Assembly: GCA_900318955.1 (NCBI GenBank)
Contig: ONMJ01000020.1
Span: forward strand, 1 to 38,062
Direction: 5' to 3'
DNA length: 38,062 nucleotides
DNA from: an uncultured Bacteroidales bacterium
GTDB taxonomy: Bacteria; Bacteroidota; Bacteroidia; Bacteroidales; UBA932
Part shown: one piece after another, positions 22,634 to 32,219 of the stretch
How positions within the stretch are numbered: position 1 is the stretch's first letter
Layout: every line of letters starts with the position of its first letter
Notes under the pieces: generated by a model
Told to the model about the DNA's origin: nothing
What the model saw: only the letters and a program-made list of their open reading frames with translations
The model's database searches: none
Position numbers and translations under genes: made by a program

Positions 22634-24484
22634 ATGAAAAAGATATTGAAATATACGATTGCTGTTGTACTGATGGCGTTCTCAGCTGCTTCCTGCGAAA
22701 GTTTCCTGGATGTGGATTCAAAGTCCGCGTTCGACCCTAATGATGTTTTTTCAAGTTATGACCTTGCCGAGGGTTCGGTTTTAGGTATTGCGGAAGTTTT
22801 TGCCGAGACCAACTCATATAGGGGCCGTTTCCTTTCATGGTCAGGTCTGAACAGTGACATCGAATGGTACAACACATATAAGCCGACTGACGAGAAATAC
22901 CAGATTGCCGGCTACTCCCTGCTGCCGAATAACGGCCAGCTCAATCTCAGTAACGGGCCTTTCCCCAGCATGTACACGGGTATCGAGAGGGCAAATCTCA
23001 TTATTGAAAACCTCCGTAACCTTGAGGGGCTCAAGGATAAAGCCGACATGGCTTATCTTCTTGGAGAGGCTCTTACTCTCAGGGCGCTCCTCTATTATGA
23101 TGTCACTAAGACTTGGGGGGACGTTCCTGCCAGGTTCTCTTCAGTAGACGGCTCGACAATCTATGTGGCTAAATCGAGCCGCGACGTGATTTTCAAGCAG
23201 ATTCTCGCCGATCTCGACGAAGCTATCCCTTATCTTCCTTATCCGGGCGCTACGGCTTTGACCTCGCGTACGGACAGGATCAACAAGGTCTTTGCTGAAG
23301 GTCTTTATGCACGAATCGCTCTTCTTGCTTCCGGTTATGCAATCCGCCCTGACGACGGAATGATAGGAACCGGAGACCTCGGCACTGTTCGCCTCTCAAA
23401 CGATCCTGATCTTCAGAAAAGTGTCCTCTATCCCAAGGCTCTGGAGTATCTTCGCGATGCCATTCGCTCAAAGAGTGCTTCTCTTGAGGATTTCGAGACG
23501 ATGTGGAGAAATCAGAGCAATCTGAATAACCTTACTGCTGGCCCTGGATATGAGTCTCTCTATGTTATTCCGTTCTCTGCAGGCCGCGGCCGCTGGAATT
23601 ACACATTTGCAGTCCGTTCCGAGAAATCAAGTTACGCCGGTGGCGCAGCTGTCACCCGTGGCGGAGATGCCGGCCCGGTACCTACAATGTGGTTCAATTA
23701 TGACCCTGCCGACACCCGTCGAGACATTACCTGTGTCAACTGGAGATGGAACGCTGATGACGAGCAGGAGCTCGCAGGTATCCAGCGCTGGTACTTCGGT
23801 AAGTACCGTTTCGAATGGATGCTCGGAAATAACAAGTATGTCGGAGGTAACGATGATGGCGTCAAGCCGGTCGTGATGCGCTACGCCGATGTCCTTCTGA
23901 TGGCGGCAGAGATTGCCAATGAACTTGGCTACCTCACCGAGGCCAAGGAGTATTTCCTCCCCGTCCGCGAGAGAGCATTCAAGGGTAATGAAGAAATGGC
24001 CCAGGAGTATGTTGCCGCAATCACCGGCAAGGACGAAATGTTCAATGCCATTGTAGATGAGCGTGCCTTCGAATTCTGCGGCGAGATGCTTCGTAAGACC
24101 GACCTTATCCGCTGGAACCTCCTGAAGACCAAGATGGATGAGGCGATTGCCGATATGAAGGCACTGAGGAGCCTTTCCGGCAAGTATGCCAATGTAAACG
24201 GTCTTGATGGCGACGTCTATGTCCAGATGGACAATGACAAGGTCGTCGTCTACGGATTCTCCGGCGAGAATACTACTCCTAAGGGTGATTGGACCAAGAA
24301 GGCCGGTTACTTTACAAAGGTTCAGGACAGCAAGGGTGCAGACACCGGTCTTTATGATGACCTTGTGGAGCATGGCCTTTACAACGCAGATCCTATCCAG
24401 CACATGTTTTGGCCCATGTTTATTGACACTATGACTAACAGCCAGGGTGCCATCAAGAATGACTACGGCTACGACAGCATTTAA
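22634..24484 (+). CDS. SusD/RagB-family surface glycan-binding lipoprotein
   Basis: 616 residues. Lipobox signal (MAFSAASC, cysteine about 21) followed by ESFLDVDSKSAFDPNDVFSS, a typical SusD N-terminus. TPR-like helices include GIERANLIIENLRNLEG and LLGEALTLRALLYYDVTKTWGDVP. The C-terminal KPVVMRYADVLLMAAEIANE is the conserved SusD segment. It forms the lid of the SusC transporter encoded just upstream (29 bases between genes). The ligand is presumed to be pectic oligosaccharide. Confidence 0.95.
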   Translation: MKKILKYTIAVVLMAFSAASCESFLDVDSKSAFDPNDVFSSYDLAEGSVLGIAEVFAETNSYRGRFLSWSGLNSDIEWYNTYKPTDEKYQIAGYSLLPNNGQLNLSNGPFPSMYTGIERANLIIENLRNLEGLKDKADMAYLLGEALTLRALLYYDVTKTWGDVPARFSSVDGSTIYVAKSSRDVIFKQILADLDEAIPYLPYPGATALTSRTDRINKVFAEGLYARIALLASGYAIRPDDGMIGTGDLGTVRLSNDPDLQKSVLYPKALEYLRDAIRSKSASLEDFETMWRNQSNLNNLTAGPGYESLYVIPFSAGRGRWNYTFAVRSEKSSYAGGAAVTRGGDAGPVPTMWFNYDPADTRRDITCVNWRWNADDEQELAGIQRWYFGKYRFEWMLGNNKYVGGNDDGVKPVVMRYADVLLMAAEIANELGYLTEAKEYFLPVRERAFKGNEEMAQEYVAAITGKDEMFNAIVDERAFEFCGEMLRKTDLIRWNLLKTKMDEAIADMKALRSLSGKYANVNGLDGDVYVQMDNDKVVVYGFSGENTTPKGDWTKKAGYFTKVQDSKGADTGLYDDLVEHGLYNADPIQHMFWPMFIDTMTNSQGAIKNDYGYDSI

Positions 24485-24497
24485 TATCTGAAGAATT

Positions 24498-27400
24498 ATG
24501 AAATACAACAATATCATCAAATCGGTTCTCTTTGCAGTTCTCTCCGTAGGAGTCGCTGCAGGTTGCGCCAGGGAGGCGTTCGACGAGGTTACCGAAATGG
24601 ATCTTGCCCGCTGTCTGGAGCCCCAGAACCTCAATGTGAGGGTAAGTCCCGTTACCGGTGATGACGTCACCTTCCTATGGGATGTCAACAAAGATGCTGA
24701 CAGCTACAACCTTGTAGTCTACTCTGACGAGGCAATGACCAAGGAAGTACTCAATACTATCATCCCTACCGCAGAGGTCCCTTATACAGTCAAGATGAAG
24801 GCGGACCAGAAATACTGGTTCAAGGTCCAGGCTCTCTCAGAGAAGAGAGACGGCTCCCATTGGGCTACCTTTGGCGATTCATTCAAGACCTATGCGGTCA
24901 AGGACAACCTCTATCTCGAGGCTGTAAATCGCACAGATTCGTCAATCTCACTCACATGGGATACTTCAGTTTCCGACTACAAGGATGTAACCCATATTGA
25001 TTTTGTCCCTGTTGCAGGGGGAGATACGGTCACTTATACTCTTACCGACTCCGACATTTCCTCCGGTGCGGCGACTGTCCCCGGCCTTTCGGCTTCTACC
25101 GAATACCAGGTGACTCTCTTCTATATGAGCGCATCTCGCGGCAGTGTTGATGTATGGACTCGTGCCGCTCAGGGCAGCGCAACCCGTGTAAGCACTTCCG
25201 AGGCTCTTGCAGCTCTTATGGCCGCCGGTGATGAGATCTATCTTACCCTCGAAGGGTCTCCGTATTCAATCGGAAGCGTCAAGCCTGCAGGAAGCGTACG
25301 TCTTCTCGGCGAGATCGGTCCTGATGGAACAATGCCTGTAGTGACTACCAAGATAGAGCTTACCGATGCTCTTCCGGAGAATGCATCAATTTATGCTGAA
25401 GGCATTCTCTTTGACGGCGGCGGTGCTCAGTCCCGTATCGTCGAGCATACAGGAGGCGCTCTGAACCTTGCAAGCGTGAAGTTTGTCAACTGCGAGATTA
25501 CAAATTACGCGGCCGGATTCTTCTATGACAACATCGATGCTCTCATAAAGCTCGGAGAGTTGACCTTCGATTCCTGCAATATCCACGATATCCTCGGCAC
25601 CGGAGGTGACGCTGTCGATATCCGCAAGGCTACCGAAATCGGAGCAATCAAGTTTGTCAATAATACCATTGCAAACGGTATTCGTACATTCTTCCGTATC
25701 GATGCTTCTGACGCTATCAAGATCCAGTCAATTACTTTCGACAACAACACGGTCAAGAATATCGCTACTGTCAACGACGGCAACAACCGCGGTGTCTTTG
25801 CAATCCGCGTCGCTACGGAAATGAGCCTCAAGAAGAATCTCTTCCTCTATGAGGACGGTGGCAATGCAGCAACCCCGGACAAGGCTCAGCTCTTCCAGGA
25901 GAACAACAATACTGTCGTTCCTTCCCTGAGTGTTTCCGATAACTACAGCTTCGCACAGGGCTCTGCCTTCTTCAGCAAAGTCAGTGCAGCGGAAGCCGGT
26001 TTCAAGATCCTCGCAGACGATCCTTGCTACAACTCCAAGGGTAATTTCTTCCAGCTTGAGAATCAGGACCTCGTCTCAAAGAAGGTCGGTGCTTCACAGT
26101 GGTGGATTGCCTTCGTCGAAAAAGAGGAGGATCTGACCCAGAATGTCGTTCCCGCTCCTCATACATGGAATCTTCAGAATGCTACTCTCTTCGCAGGTGA
26201 TGTGAAGAAAGCAAAGGTTCGCGACGAAATCCTCTTTACCGCATCCGAGACTACTCCCATGAATGCCGACGGCGGTATCAACTTCCTATCGGCTTCTCCT
26301 CTTACCAAGAGGGGAGTCCCGACCGACGGGTATATCTCTTTCAAGGTCGCTTCTGCCGGATCAGTGGATATGGAAGTATCTGATCCTGAAGGGAAAGGCA
26401 GCAGTGTAGTGGTTGCTCTTATCGATGACAACGGATTTTCTGTAAAGGGCGGAGCAGTCGCTTCTGCAAGCACGCCGGGCGTCCAGAAAGTCGTGGTCAG
26501 CCCCGTTGCCGGAGAAGGTACTGTAATACTTTATAGCACCGGCCCTATCTCGATTGTCAAGCTTGCTTGGAGCGAAGATACAATCGGCGGTAACAAGGTT
26601 CTTGCTTCTCCGAAGCCGGTAGTCGAGCCTGTCACTCTTACTGAAGGTGATGAGACGGCTGTCACTGTGACATGGAATGCTATTCCCAATGCCGCAAGCT
26701 ATGTGGTTACATTCAATAAGAGGGTTGCCGATCCTCAGACAGAACTTAGCTACACTGTCGACGCCGAGACAATCGCCGGTCTTGATGCAGGCCTTTACAA
26801 TTTCACGGTCCATGCTCTTCCCGCAGACACCGATATCTATTACACGAAGTCTGAAATCGGAACTGCAGCGGTGGCTATCCAGCCTAAGGGTGGAGAAGAG
26901 GGAGAGGTTGTCAAGGTTGAATATACCTGGGACTTCTCTGATGCCGACTGGCAGGCTGAACTTGCTTCCAAGGGTGCAAAGAACGCAGATATTACCAATT
27001 GGGTATCAGAGCTGAACGGACTGACCTTTACCTCTACGGCAAAGAGTAAGTGGAATACAGCGACGATAAACGACGTTGTTTACTATTACATCCAGGCCGG
27101 AGGCAAGGGGAACAATGCTGACGGAACTCTTGACCGCACATTCACTTTCACAACCCCTGTCAAGGGAATCGTCAAGATAACCGCTTCCAATACCGGTGGC
27201 AGTGCAGCTACGGACGCCCGCCGTGTTGCTGTTCTAGGCAGTGACGGAACTACCCAGTACGGAGATACCCCGGCTCCGCCGTCCAACGCTCCTATAGTTT
27301 ATGAATTTGAGGTTCCTGCAGGTCTTGTGACCATTTATCCGGACACCAACGGTCTCAGATTCTATAAGATCGAGTTCTCCGGCGAAGGCGCTGTCACTCC

Positions 27401-27881
27401 TGTCAAGGAAGACTTCGTCTGGGATTTCTCCGATGCCGATTGGCAGGCTGAATTAGCGGCCAAGGGAGCAAAGAACGCCGACATCACCAATTGGGTATCA
27501 GAGCTGAACGGACTGACCTTCACCTCTACGGCAAAGAGCAAGTGGAACACCGCCACAATCAATGAAGTCGTATATTACTTCATTCAGGCCGGCGGAAAGG
27601 GCAATAACTCGGATGGTACACTCGACCGTACCTTCACTTTCACTACGACAACCTCCGGAACGGTCAGCATCACAGCGTCCAATACCGGCGGAAGTGCGGC
27701 GACGGATAACCGCCGTGTCGCAGTGCTTGGCAGCGACGGAGTTACCCAGTATGGAGATACCCCCGCGCCGCCTTCCACAGAGCCGAAAACTTATGAATTC
27801 GAAGTTCCTGCAGGTCTTGTGACAATTTATCCCGATACCAACGGTCTTCGTTTCTACAAAATAGAGTATCATAGTAAGTAA
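24498..27881 (+). CDS. Large surface lipoprotein with FnIII, beta-helix and duplicated C-terminal domains
   Basis: 1127 residues. Lipobox cysteine at 23. Two fibronectin-type III segments (about 38-225), a right-handed beta-helix-like region (about 235-480) with ladders such as VKFVNCEITNYAAGFFYDN, an unassigned beta-rich middle and a third FnIII (about 705-800). Two near-identical domains follow at about 811-961 and 975-1125, each starting WDFSDADWQAELA and ending GLRFYKIE. The FnIII plus helix layout resembles DUF4957/DUF5123 proteins that follow SusD in Bacteroidota pectin loci. The paired C-terminal domains may be carbohydrate-binding modules. No catalytic motif is recognised; a surface pectin-binding protein or an atypical lyase are the options. 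Confidence 0.88.
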   Translation: MKYNNIIKSVLFAVLSVGVAAGCAREAFDEVTEMDLARCLEPQNLNVRVSPVTGDDVTFLWDVNKDADSYNLVVYSDEAMTKEVLNTIIPTAEVPYTVKMKADQKYWFKVQALSEKRDGSHWATFGDSFKTYAVKDNLYLEAVNRTDSSISLTWDTSVSDYKDVTHIDFVPVAGGDTVTYTLTDSDISSGAATVPGLSASTEYQVTLFYMSASRGSVDVWTRAAQGSATRVSTSEALAALMAAGDEIYLTLEGSPYSIGSVKPAGSVRLLGEIGPDGTMPVVTTKIELTDALPENASIYAEGILFDGGGAQSRIVEHTGGALNLASVKFVNCEITNYAAGFFYDNIDALIKLGELTFDSCNIHDILGTGGDAVDIRKATEIGAIKFVNNTIANGIRTFFRIDASDAIKIQSITFDNNTVKNIATVNDGNNRGVFAIRVATEMSLKKNLFLYEDGGNAATPDKAQLFQENNNTVVPSLSVSDNYSFAQGSAFFSKVSAAEAGFKILADDPCYNSKGNFFQLENQDLVSKKVGASQWWIAFVEKEEDLTQNVVPAPHTWNLQNATLFAGDVKKAKVRDEILFTASETTPMNADGGINFLSASPLTKRGVPTDGYISFKVASAGSVDMEVSDPEGKGSSVVVALIDDNGFSVKGGAVASASTPGVQKVVVSPVAGEGTVILYSTGPISIVKLAWSEDTIGGNKVLASPKPVVEPVTLTEGDETAVTVTWNAIPNAASYVVTFNKRVADPQTELSYTVDAETIAGLDAGLYNFTVHALPADTDIYYTKSEIGTAAVAIQPKGGEEGEVVKVEYTWDFSDADWQAELASKGAKNADITNWVSELNGLTFTSTAKSKWNTATINDVVYYYIQAGGKGNNADGTLDRTFTFTTPVKGIVKITASNTGGSAATDARRVAVLGSDGTTQYGDTPAPPSNAPIVYEFEVPAGLVTIYPDTNGLRFYKIEFSGEGAVTPVKEDFVWDFSDADWQAELAAKGAKNADITNWVSELNGLTFTSTAKSKWNTATINEVVYYFIQAGGKGNNSDGTLDRTFTFTTTTSGTVSITASNTGGSAATDNRRVAVLGSDGVTQYGDTPAPPSTEPKTYEFEVPAGLVTIYPDTNGLRFYKIEYHSK

Positions 27882-27883
27882 TT

Positions 27884-28687
27884 ATGGCAAATCTTTTTTC
27901 TCTTGAAGGAAAGAACGCCTGGATCACTGGCGCATCTTACGGAATTGGTTTCAACATTGCGAAAGCATTTGTTGCAGCCGGTATCAAGAACATTATTTTC
28001 AACGACATAAATGAGGCGGCCCTCGAAAGAGGGCTCGCCAATTATGCCGAGGCGGGTATAACCAATGTGAAAGGTTATGTCTGTGACGTTACCGACGAGG
28101 TGGCTGTCAAAGCTCTCGTTGAAAAGATTCATGAGGAGGTCGGTCAGATTGATATCCTTGTGAATAATGCGGGTATAATCAAGCGTATCCCCATGCATGA
28201 AATGGCCCGTAAAGACTTTCAGGCTGTTATCGATGTCGACCTTGTAGCTCCGTATATTGTCTCCTCTGCAGTTCTTCCGGAGATGATGGAGCGCCGCGAA
28301 GGAAAGATTATCAACATCTGCTCGATGATGTCTGAGCTTGGCCGTGAGACCGTTTCGGCTTATGCTGCGGCCAAGGGTGGACTCAAGATGCTGACCCGCA
28401 ATATCTGCTCCGAGTACGGCGAGTACAATATCCAGTGCAACGGTATCGGCCCCGGGTACATCGCAACCCCTCAGACCGCTCCTCTTCGCGAGCGGCAGCC
28501 TGACGGCAGCCGTAATCCTTTCGACAGCTTTATCTGCGCCAAAACGCCGGCTGGCAGATGGCTCGATCCTTCAGAGCTCGGCGGCCCTGCAGTCTTCCTT
28601 GCTTCCCATGCGTCGGATGCAGTGAATGGTCACATACTTTATGTTGATGGCGGTATTCTCGCCTATATTGGAAAACAGCCTAAGTAG
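27884..28687 (+). CDS. kduD: 2-dehydro-3-deoxy-D-gluconate 5-dehydrogenase (SDR family)
   Basis: 267 residues, classical short-chain dehydrogenase: TGASYGIG cofactor loop near residue 16, NNAG, catalytic Ser in NICSMMSELG and YAAAK, then GPGYIATPQT. It reduces 2,5-diketo-3-deoxygluconate to 2-keto-3-deoxygluconate. Proteins of this type are also annotated gluconate 5-dehydrogenase; the kduI neighbour favours KduD. It starts two bases after the preceding stop. Confidence 0.88.
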   Translation: MANLFSLEGKNAWITGASYGIGFNIAKAFVAAGIKNIIFNDINEAALERGLANYAEAGITNVKGYVCDVTDEVAVKALVEKIHEEVGQIDILVNNAGIIKRIPMHEMARKDFQAVIDVDLVAPYIVSSAVLPEMMERREGKIINICSMMSELGRETVSAYAAAKGGLKMLTRNICSEYGEYNIQCNGIGPGYIATPQTAPLRERQPDGSRNPFDSFICAKTPAGRWLDPSELGGPAVFLASHASDAVNGHILYVDGGILAYIGKQPK

Positions 28688-28691
28688 AGTC

Positions 28692-29534
28692 ATGAGAATC
28701 AATTGCGAAGTTCGTTATCCGTCCCATCAGGACGATGCGAAGCATTACGACACCGCGAAGCTTCGTGAGCACTATCTCGTTAAGAATCTGATGGTTCCGG
28801 ACGAGATTAATATGGTCTACTCCATGTTTGACCGTATCATAGCAGGAGGCGCAGTTCCTGTCAAAGAGGAGCTTATCCTGACCCCGCCGGAGATTCTTCG
28901 CTCCGAATATTTCACCCAGCGCCGCGAGATAGGCATAATCAATGTCGGAGGTACTGGAGTTGTCAAAGTCGGAGATGAGGAGTATGAGATTCCTTTCAAA
29001 GAGGCTCTCTACATCGGCCGCGGCGACCGTCATGTATCTTTCCGTAGCCTCGATCCTGCGACCCCGGCCCACTTCTACTTCAATTCCGCTCTCGCCCATC
29101 GCGAGACGGCAGTCAAGCATGTGACCAAGAAAGATGCAGTGGTTATGCACTGCGGCTCCCTCGAAGAAAGTAACGAGCGTACAATCAATCGTTTACTCGT
29201 AAAGGAAGTAGTTCCTTGCTGCCAGCTTCAGATGGGGATGACAGAGCTTGCTCCGGGTAGCACCTGGAATACTATGCCTGCCCATACTCACGACCGCAGG
29301 ATGGAAGTCTACTTCTATTTCGAGCTCCCTGAGGATGCAGCGGTTTGCCATTTCATGGGTCAGCCTCAGGAGACACGTCATATATGGATGCACAATGAAG
29401 AGGCTGTCATTTCTCCTCAGTGGAGTATCCATTCCGCCTGTGCTACCAGAAACTATACTTTCATCTGGGGCATGTGCGGCGAGAATGACGACTATAACGA
29501 CATGGACTGGGTGGCGACAAAAGATCTCAAGTAG
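28692..29534 (+). CDS. kduI: 5-keto-4-deoxyuronate isomerase
   Basis: 280 residues from ATG 28692; the longer frame from 28626 lies inside kduD. A cupin enzyme that isomerises 4-deoxy-L-threo-5-hexosulose uronate, released by GH105, to 2,5-diketo-3-deoxygluconate. It starts MRINCEVRYPSHQDDAKHYD and shows MPAHTHDRRMEVYFYFEL with the zinc ligands His, His and Glu, then SIHSACATRNYTFIWGMCGEN. The length matches the family. It acts directly before KduD. Confidence 0.95.
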   Translation: MRINCEVRYPSHQDDAKHYDTAKLREHYLVKNLMVPDEINMVYSMFDRIIAGGAVPVKEELILTPPEILRSEYFTQRREIGIINVGGTGVVKVGDEEYEIPFKEALYIGRGDRHVSFRSLDPATPAHFYFNSALAHRETAVKHVTKKDAVVMHCGSLEESNERTINRLLVKEVVPCCQLQMGMTELAPGSTWNTMPAHTHDRRMEVYFYFELPEDAAVCHFMGQPQETRHIWMHNEEAVISPQWSIHSACATRNYTFIWGMCGENDDYNDMDWVATKDLK

Positions 29535-29536
29535 AT

Positions 29537-30376
29537 ATGAAGAAAAGGCTTATTTTTATCGTGCTTGCACTGGCTCTTGCAGTCTCCTGCGCCCCTAAAG
29601 AGTTCAGGGTGATGGCCCGCTACGTGCCGGAAAGAGCAGATGATTTCGTCTTTGAAAACAACCTCATTGCCGGACGCTTCTATGGTGAGGCCCTTGAGGG
29701 TAATCCTACCTCTCCTGGCATTGATGTATGGGTAAAGCTTCCAGGAAAGCTCGTTGCCAACGAGTGGTATGAGCATGCTACTTCCGGAGATGGCAATTAT
29801 TATCACCATGATCATGGCGGCAAAGACTGCTACAAAGTGGCAGTCAGTCTCGGTGGTGGTGCTTCGTCTCCGCTTGTCAATGGCAAAATAGCCTATCCTG
29901 CAACAAATTATCGTTCTTGGGAGATACTTTCCGAGAAGCCAGATGAAATAGTATTTGTCCTGAATTATCCCGAGTGGAGCGTAGACAGTCTCAAGGTCGC
30001 GCTCTCTAAGAAGGTAAGAGTAAAGCCGGATACTTATTTCTGCGAGGTTGAGGATACCTATACTTTTAATACTGAAGAGCTTACAGTCGCGGCTGGTCTT
30101 CTTAGGCATGATGTCGCCCAAGAGATTCTCGGAGATGGCGTTGTAGCTCTGTGGGAGCATGCCTCTGACCAGAGTGTGGAACCCGAAGATGGAATGATAG
30201 GTGTTGCCGTTGTCATGCCTGATTCGGATTCCGTCAAGGTAGTTGGAAAGCACGCCGTAGCTCTTAAGACCATAAAGAGCGGGGAGCCTGTCCGATATAA
30301 GTTCGGTTCCTGCTGGAGCAAGGGCGATATCAAAGAGGCTTCCGCTTGGTTTGATACTGTAAATAAGGCAAAATGA
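29537..30376 (+). CDS. DUF4861-type lipoprotein
   Basis: 279 residues with lipobox (LAVSC, cysteine about 19). The mature part is beta-rich and carries FENNLIAGRFYG, SPGIDVWVKL, GDGNYYHHDHGGKDCYKVAVSLGGG and FGSCWSKGDIKEASAWF, matching DUF4861 proteins that occur in Bacteroidota pectin and rhamnogalacturonan loci. Conserved Tyr-Tyr-His-His-Asp and other polar residues suggest an enzyme on unsaturated or acidic sugars, but no reaction is established to my knowledge. It lies between kduI and GH43, overlapping GH43 by ATGA. Confidence 0.82.
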   Translation: MKKRLIFIVLALALAVSCAPKEFRVMARYVPERADDFVFENNLIAGRFYGEALEGNPTSPGIDVWVKLPGKLVANEWYEHATSGDGNYYHHDHGGKDCYKVAVSLGGGASSPLVNGKIAYPATNYRSWEILSEKPDEIVFVLNYPEWSVDSLKVALSKKVRVKPDTYFCEVEDTYTFNTEELTVAAGLLRHDVAQEILGDGVVALWEHASDQSVEPEDGMIGVAVVMPDSDSVKVVGKHAVALKTIKSGEPVRYKFGSCWSKGDIKEASAWFDTVNKAK

Positions 30377-31932
30377 GTCTTTTAGCCCTTTTTGCCGCTC
30401 TTGTCGCCTATACCAATCCGATTCTCTGGTCAGACTATTCTGATCCTGATGTAATCGAAGTGGACGGGACATATTGGATGACTTCTTCATCATTCAACTG
30501 CGTGCCGGGGCTTCAAATTTTGAAATCCAATAATCTGATAGACTGGGAGATAGCAGGGGCAGCCCTTCGCTCTCCCGGTCTTTCGTATGGTCACGGCAAC
30601 GGGGTATGGGCTCCTTCAATCCGATATCATGATGGTTTATTCCATATTTTCTGGGGAGATCCTGACCGCGGTATTTTCGAAGTCCATTCTGAAGATCCTA
30701 CGGGGGAATGGTCTGAGCCTCATCTTGTTATCGAAGGGAAGGGCCTGATTGACCCTTGTCCTCTCTGGGACGATGACGGCAGGGTCTGGCTGGTCCATGG
30801 ATGGGCAGGATCGAGAGCCGGGTTCAAGAGCGTCCTGAGTGTATGCGAACTCGCTCCTGACCTTTCCCGGGCGATTTCCTCCCAGGTGATGGTCTTTGAT
30901 GGGAAAGCAACTGATAATGAGACGGTTGAAGGACCGAAATTCTATAAAAAGGGCTCCTGGTACTATATCTTCGCCCCGGCCGGGGGAGTGCGGACAGGGT
31001 GGCAGCTTGTGCTGCGGTCTAAGTCGGTACTTGGGCCTTATGAATGGAGGAAAGTGCTCCATCAAGGGACAACTTCTATCCACGGACCCCATCAGGGTGC
31101 TTGGGTTGAGGATGCGGCAGGGGCTTCATGGTTTCTCCATTTCGAAGACAGGGGCGCTTTCGGAAGGGTAGTCCATCTACAACCGATGAAATGGTTGAGC
31201 GACGGTTGGTGCGTAATCGGCAGCGATCCTGACGGAGATGGCATTGGCGAACCTGTCAAGAAGGCTTCTTCTCCGACTCCTTTCCTAGTGAAGACTTCCG
31301 ATCCGTCGGGGCATCATATTTCAGCTCTTTCAACTGAGACCGGGTTCTCTTATACGGAAATTCCCCTCAATTGGCAGTGGCATGCGGTGCCGGACCTTTC
31401 ATGGTATATGACAGTTCCTTCACTTAATTCTTTGAGACTCAATTGTATCCGCTCAGAAGAAGGCTGGCGTAACCTATGGGATACTCCGAATCTTCTTCTT
31501 GAAAAAATAGTTGGCCCTTCGATGGAGTTTACGACTTCTTTTGACTATAGAGAAGGCTATGAAGGCGAGCGGGTCGGACTTGTCGTGATGGGAAGAGATT
31601 ACTCTTCAATAGAGCTTGTGCGTACCTCAGACGGCGTTTCTATCCGTCGCGTCCTCTGTCAGGGAGCATCCAAAGGGGCCGAGGAGATTTTCAGCGGAGC
31701 AATTCCTGCCGTTAAAGAGTGGACAGCAGGAGGGAGCGTGAAAGTTTATTTCAGGGTTCAGATATCTAAGGAAGCTCTCTGCTCCTTTAGCTATAGCTAT
31801 GATGGAAAGAGTTTTAAGGCTCTTGGGGAGCCGTTTCAGGCTGTCCCAGGAGAATGGATTGGTGCTAAAATTGGATATTATGCCATATCTTCCATTAAGA
31901 AGAACGACGGAGGTTATGTCCTTGTATCATAA
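30373..31932 (+). CDS. GH43-family glycosidase
   Basis: 519 residues. A short hydrophobic N-terminus may be an export signal. The five-blade propeller shows the catalytic base Asp in SDYSDPDVIEVDGTYWMTSS, the pKa modulator in LIDPCPLWDDDGRVWLVHGW and the acid Glu in NETVEGPKFYKKGSWYY, followed by a C-terminal concanavalin-like beta-sandwich (about 335-519). GH43 enzymes act on arabinosyl or xylosyl linkages; in this setting it probably trims arabinan or xylogalacturonan side chains. The exact subfamily is not determined here. It is the last gene of the 13-kb susC unit; no hairpin terminator follows. Confidence 0.9.
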   Translation: MSLLALFAALVAYTNPILWSDYSDPDVIEVDGTYWMTSSSFNCVPGLQILKSNNLIDWEIAGAALRSPGLSYGHGNGVWAPSIRYHDGLFHIFWGDPDRGIFEVHSEDPTGEWSEPHLVIEGKGLIDPCPLWDDDGRVWLVHGWAGSRAGFKSVLSVCELAPDLSRAISSQVMVFDGKATDNETVEGPKFYKKGSWYYIFAPAGGVRTGWQLVLRSKSVLGPYEWRKVLHQGTTSIHGPHQGAWVEDAAGASWFLHFEDRGAFGRVVHLQPMKWLSDGWCVIGSDPDGDGIGEPVKKASSPTPFLVKTSDPSGHHISALSTETGFSYTEIPLNWQWHAVPDLSWYMTVPSLNSLRLNCIRSEEGWRNLWDTPNLLLEKIVGPSMEFTTSFDYREGYEGERVGLVVMGRDYSSIELVRTSDGVSIRRVLCQGASKGAEEIFSGAIPAVKEWTAGGSVKVYFRVQISKEALCSFSYSYDGKSFKALGEPFQAVPGEWIGAKIGYYAISSIKKNDGGYVLVS

Positions 31933-31944
31933 GGAACAATCATT

Positions 31945-31974
31945 TTGATTTTTGGAGTATTATTCGTAAGTTTG
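31945..31974 (+). promoter_or_regulatory. Promoter of the small membrane protein gene
   Basis: TTG (31945-31947), 19 bases, then TAAGTTTG (31967-31974), an ideal Bacteroidota promoter 32 bases before ATG 32007. No pectin operator is present, so this gene is probably not in the pectin regulon. Confidence 0.65.
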
Positions 31975-32006
31975 GCTTCGTAAGACTTTTTTAAATAAAT
32001 ACTTCT

Positions 32007-32192
32007 ATGAGCTCACTTATTTACATTGTCGGTGTCGTTCTCTCTGTCATCGCAGTCCTCGACATCATCAAAAAGCCTATTTCCCTCGTAGGAAAGATCA
32101 TCTGCTCAGTTCTCGTTCTCTGCACGAGCTGGATCGGCCTTGCCGTCTACTATCTCTACGCCAAGAATCATATTACTGATTGGTTCAAATAG
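32007..32192 (+). CDS. Small two-helix membrane protein
   Basis: 61 residues with two hydrophobic segments (about 4-18 and 30-50) and a charged hinge (DIIKKPISLVGK). The pattern 'ALDIIK...SWIGLAVYYLYAK' resembles the PLDc_N-type small membrane domain. Function is unknown. It has its own promoter and converges on the CE15-like gene. Confidence 0.75.
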   Translation: MSSLIYIVGVVLSVIAVLDIIKKPISLVGKIICSVLVLCTSWIGLAVYYLYAKNHITDWFK

Positions 32193-32219
32193 TCGGACAG
32201 GGACTCGACTTTGCGGCAA

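Noticed and set aside
23627-24691. Open frame of 354 codons antisense to susD and the next gene
   Set aside because: It spans the end of one gene and the start of another on the opposite strand and has no recognisable domains or ribosome site.
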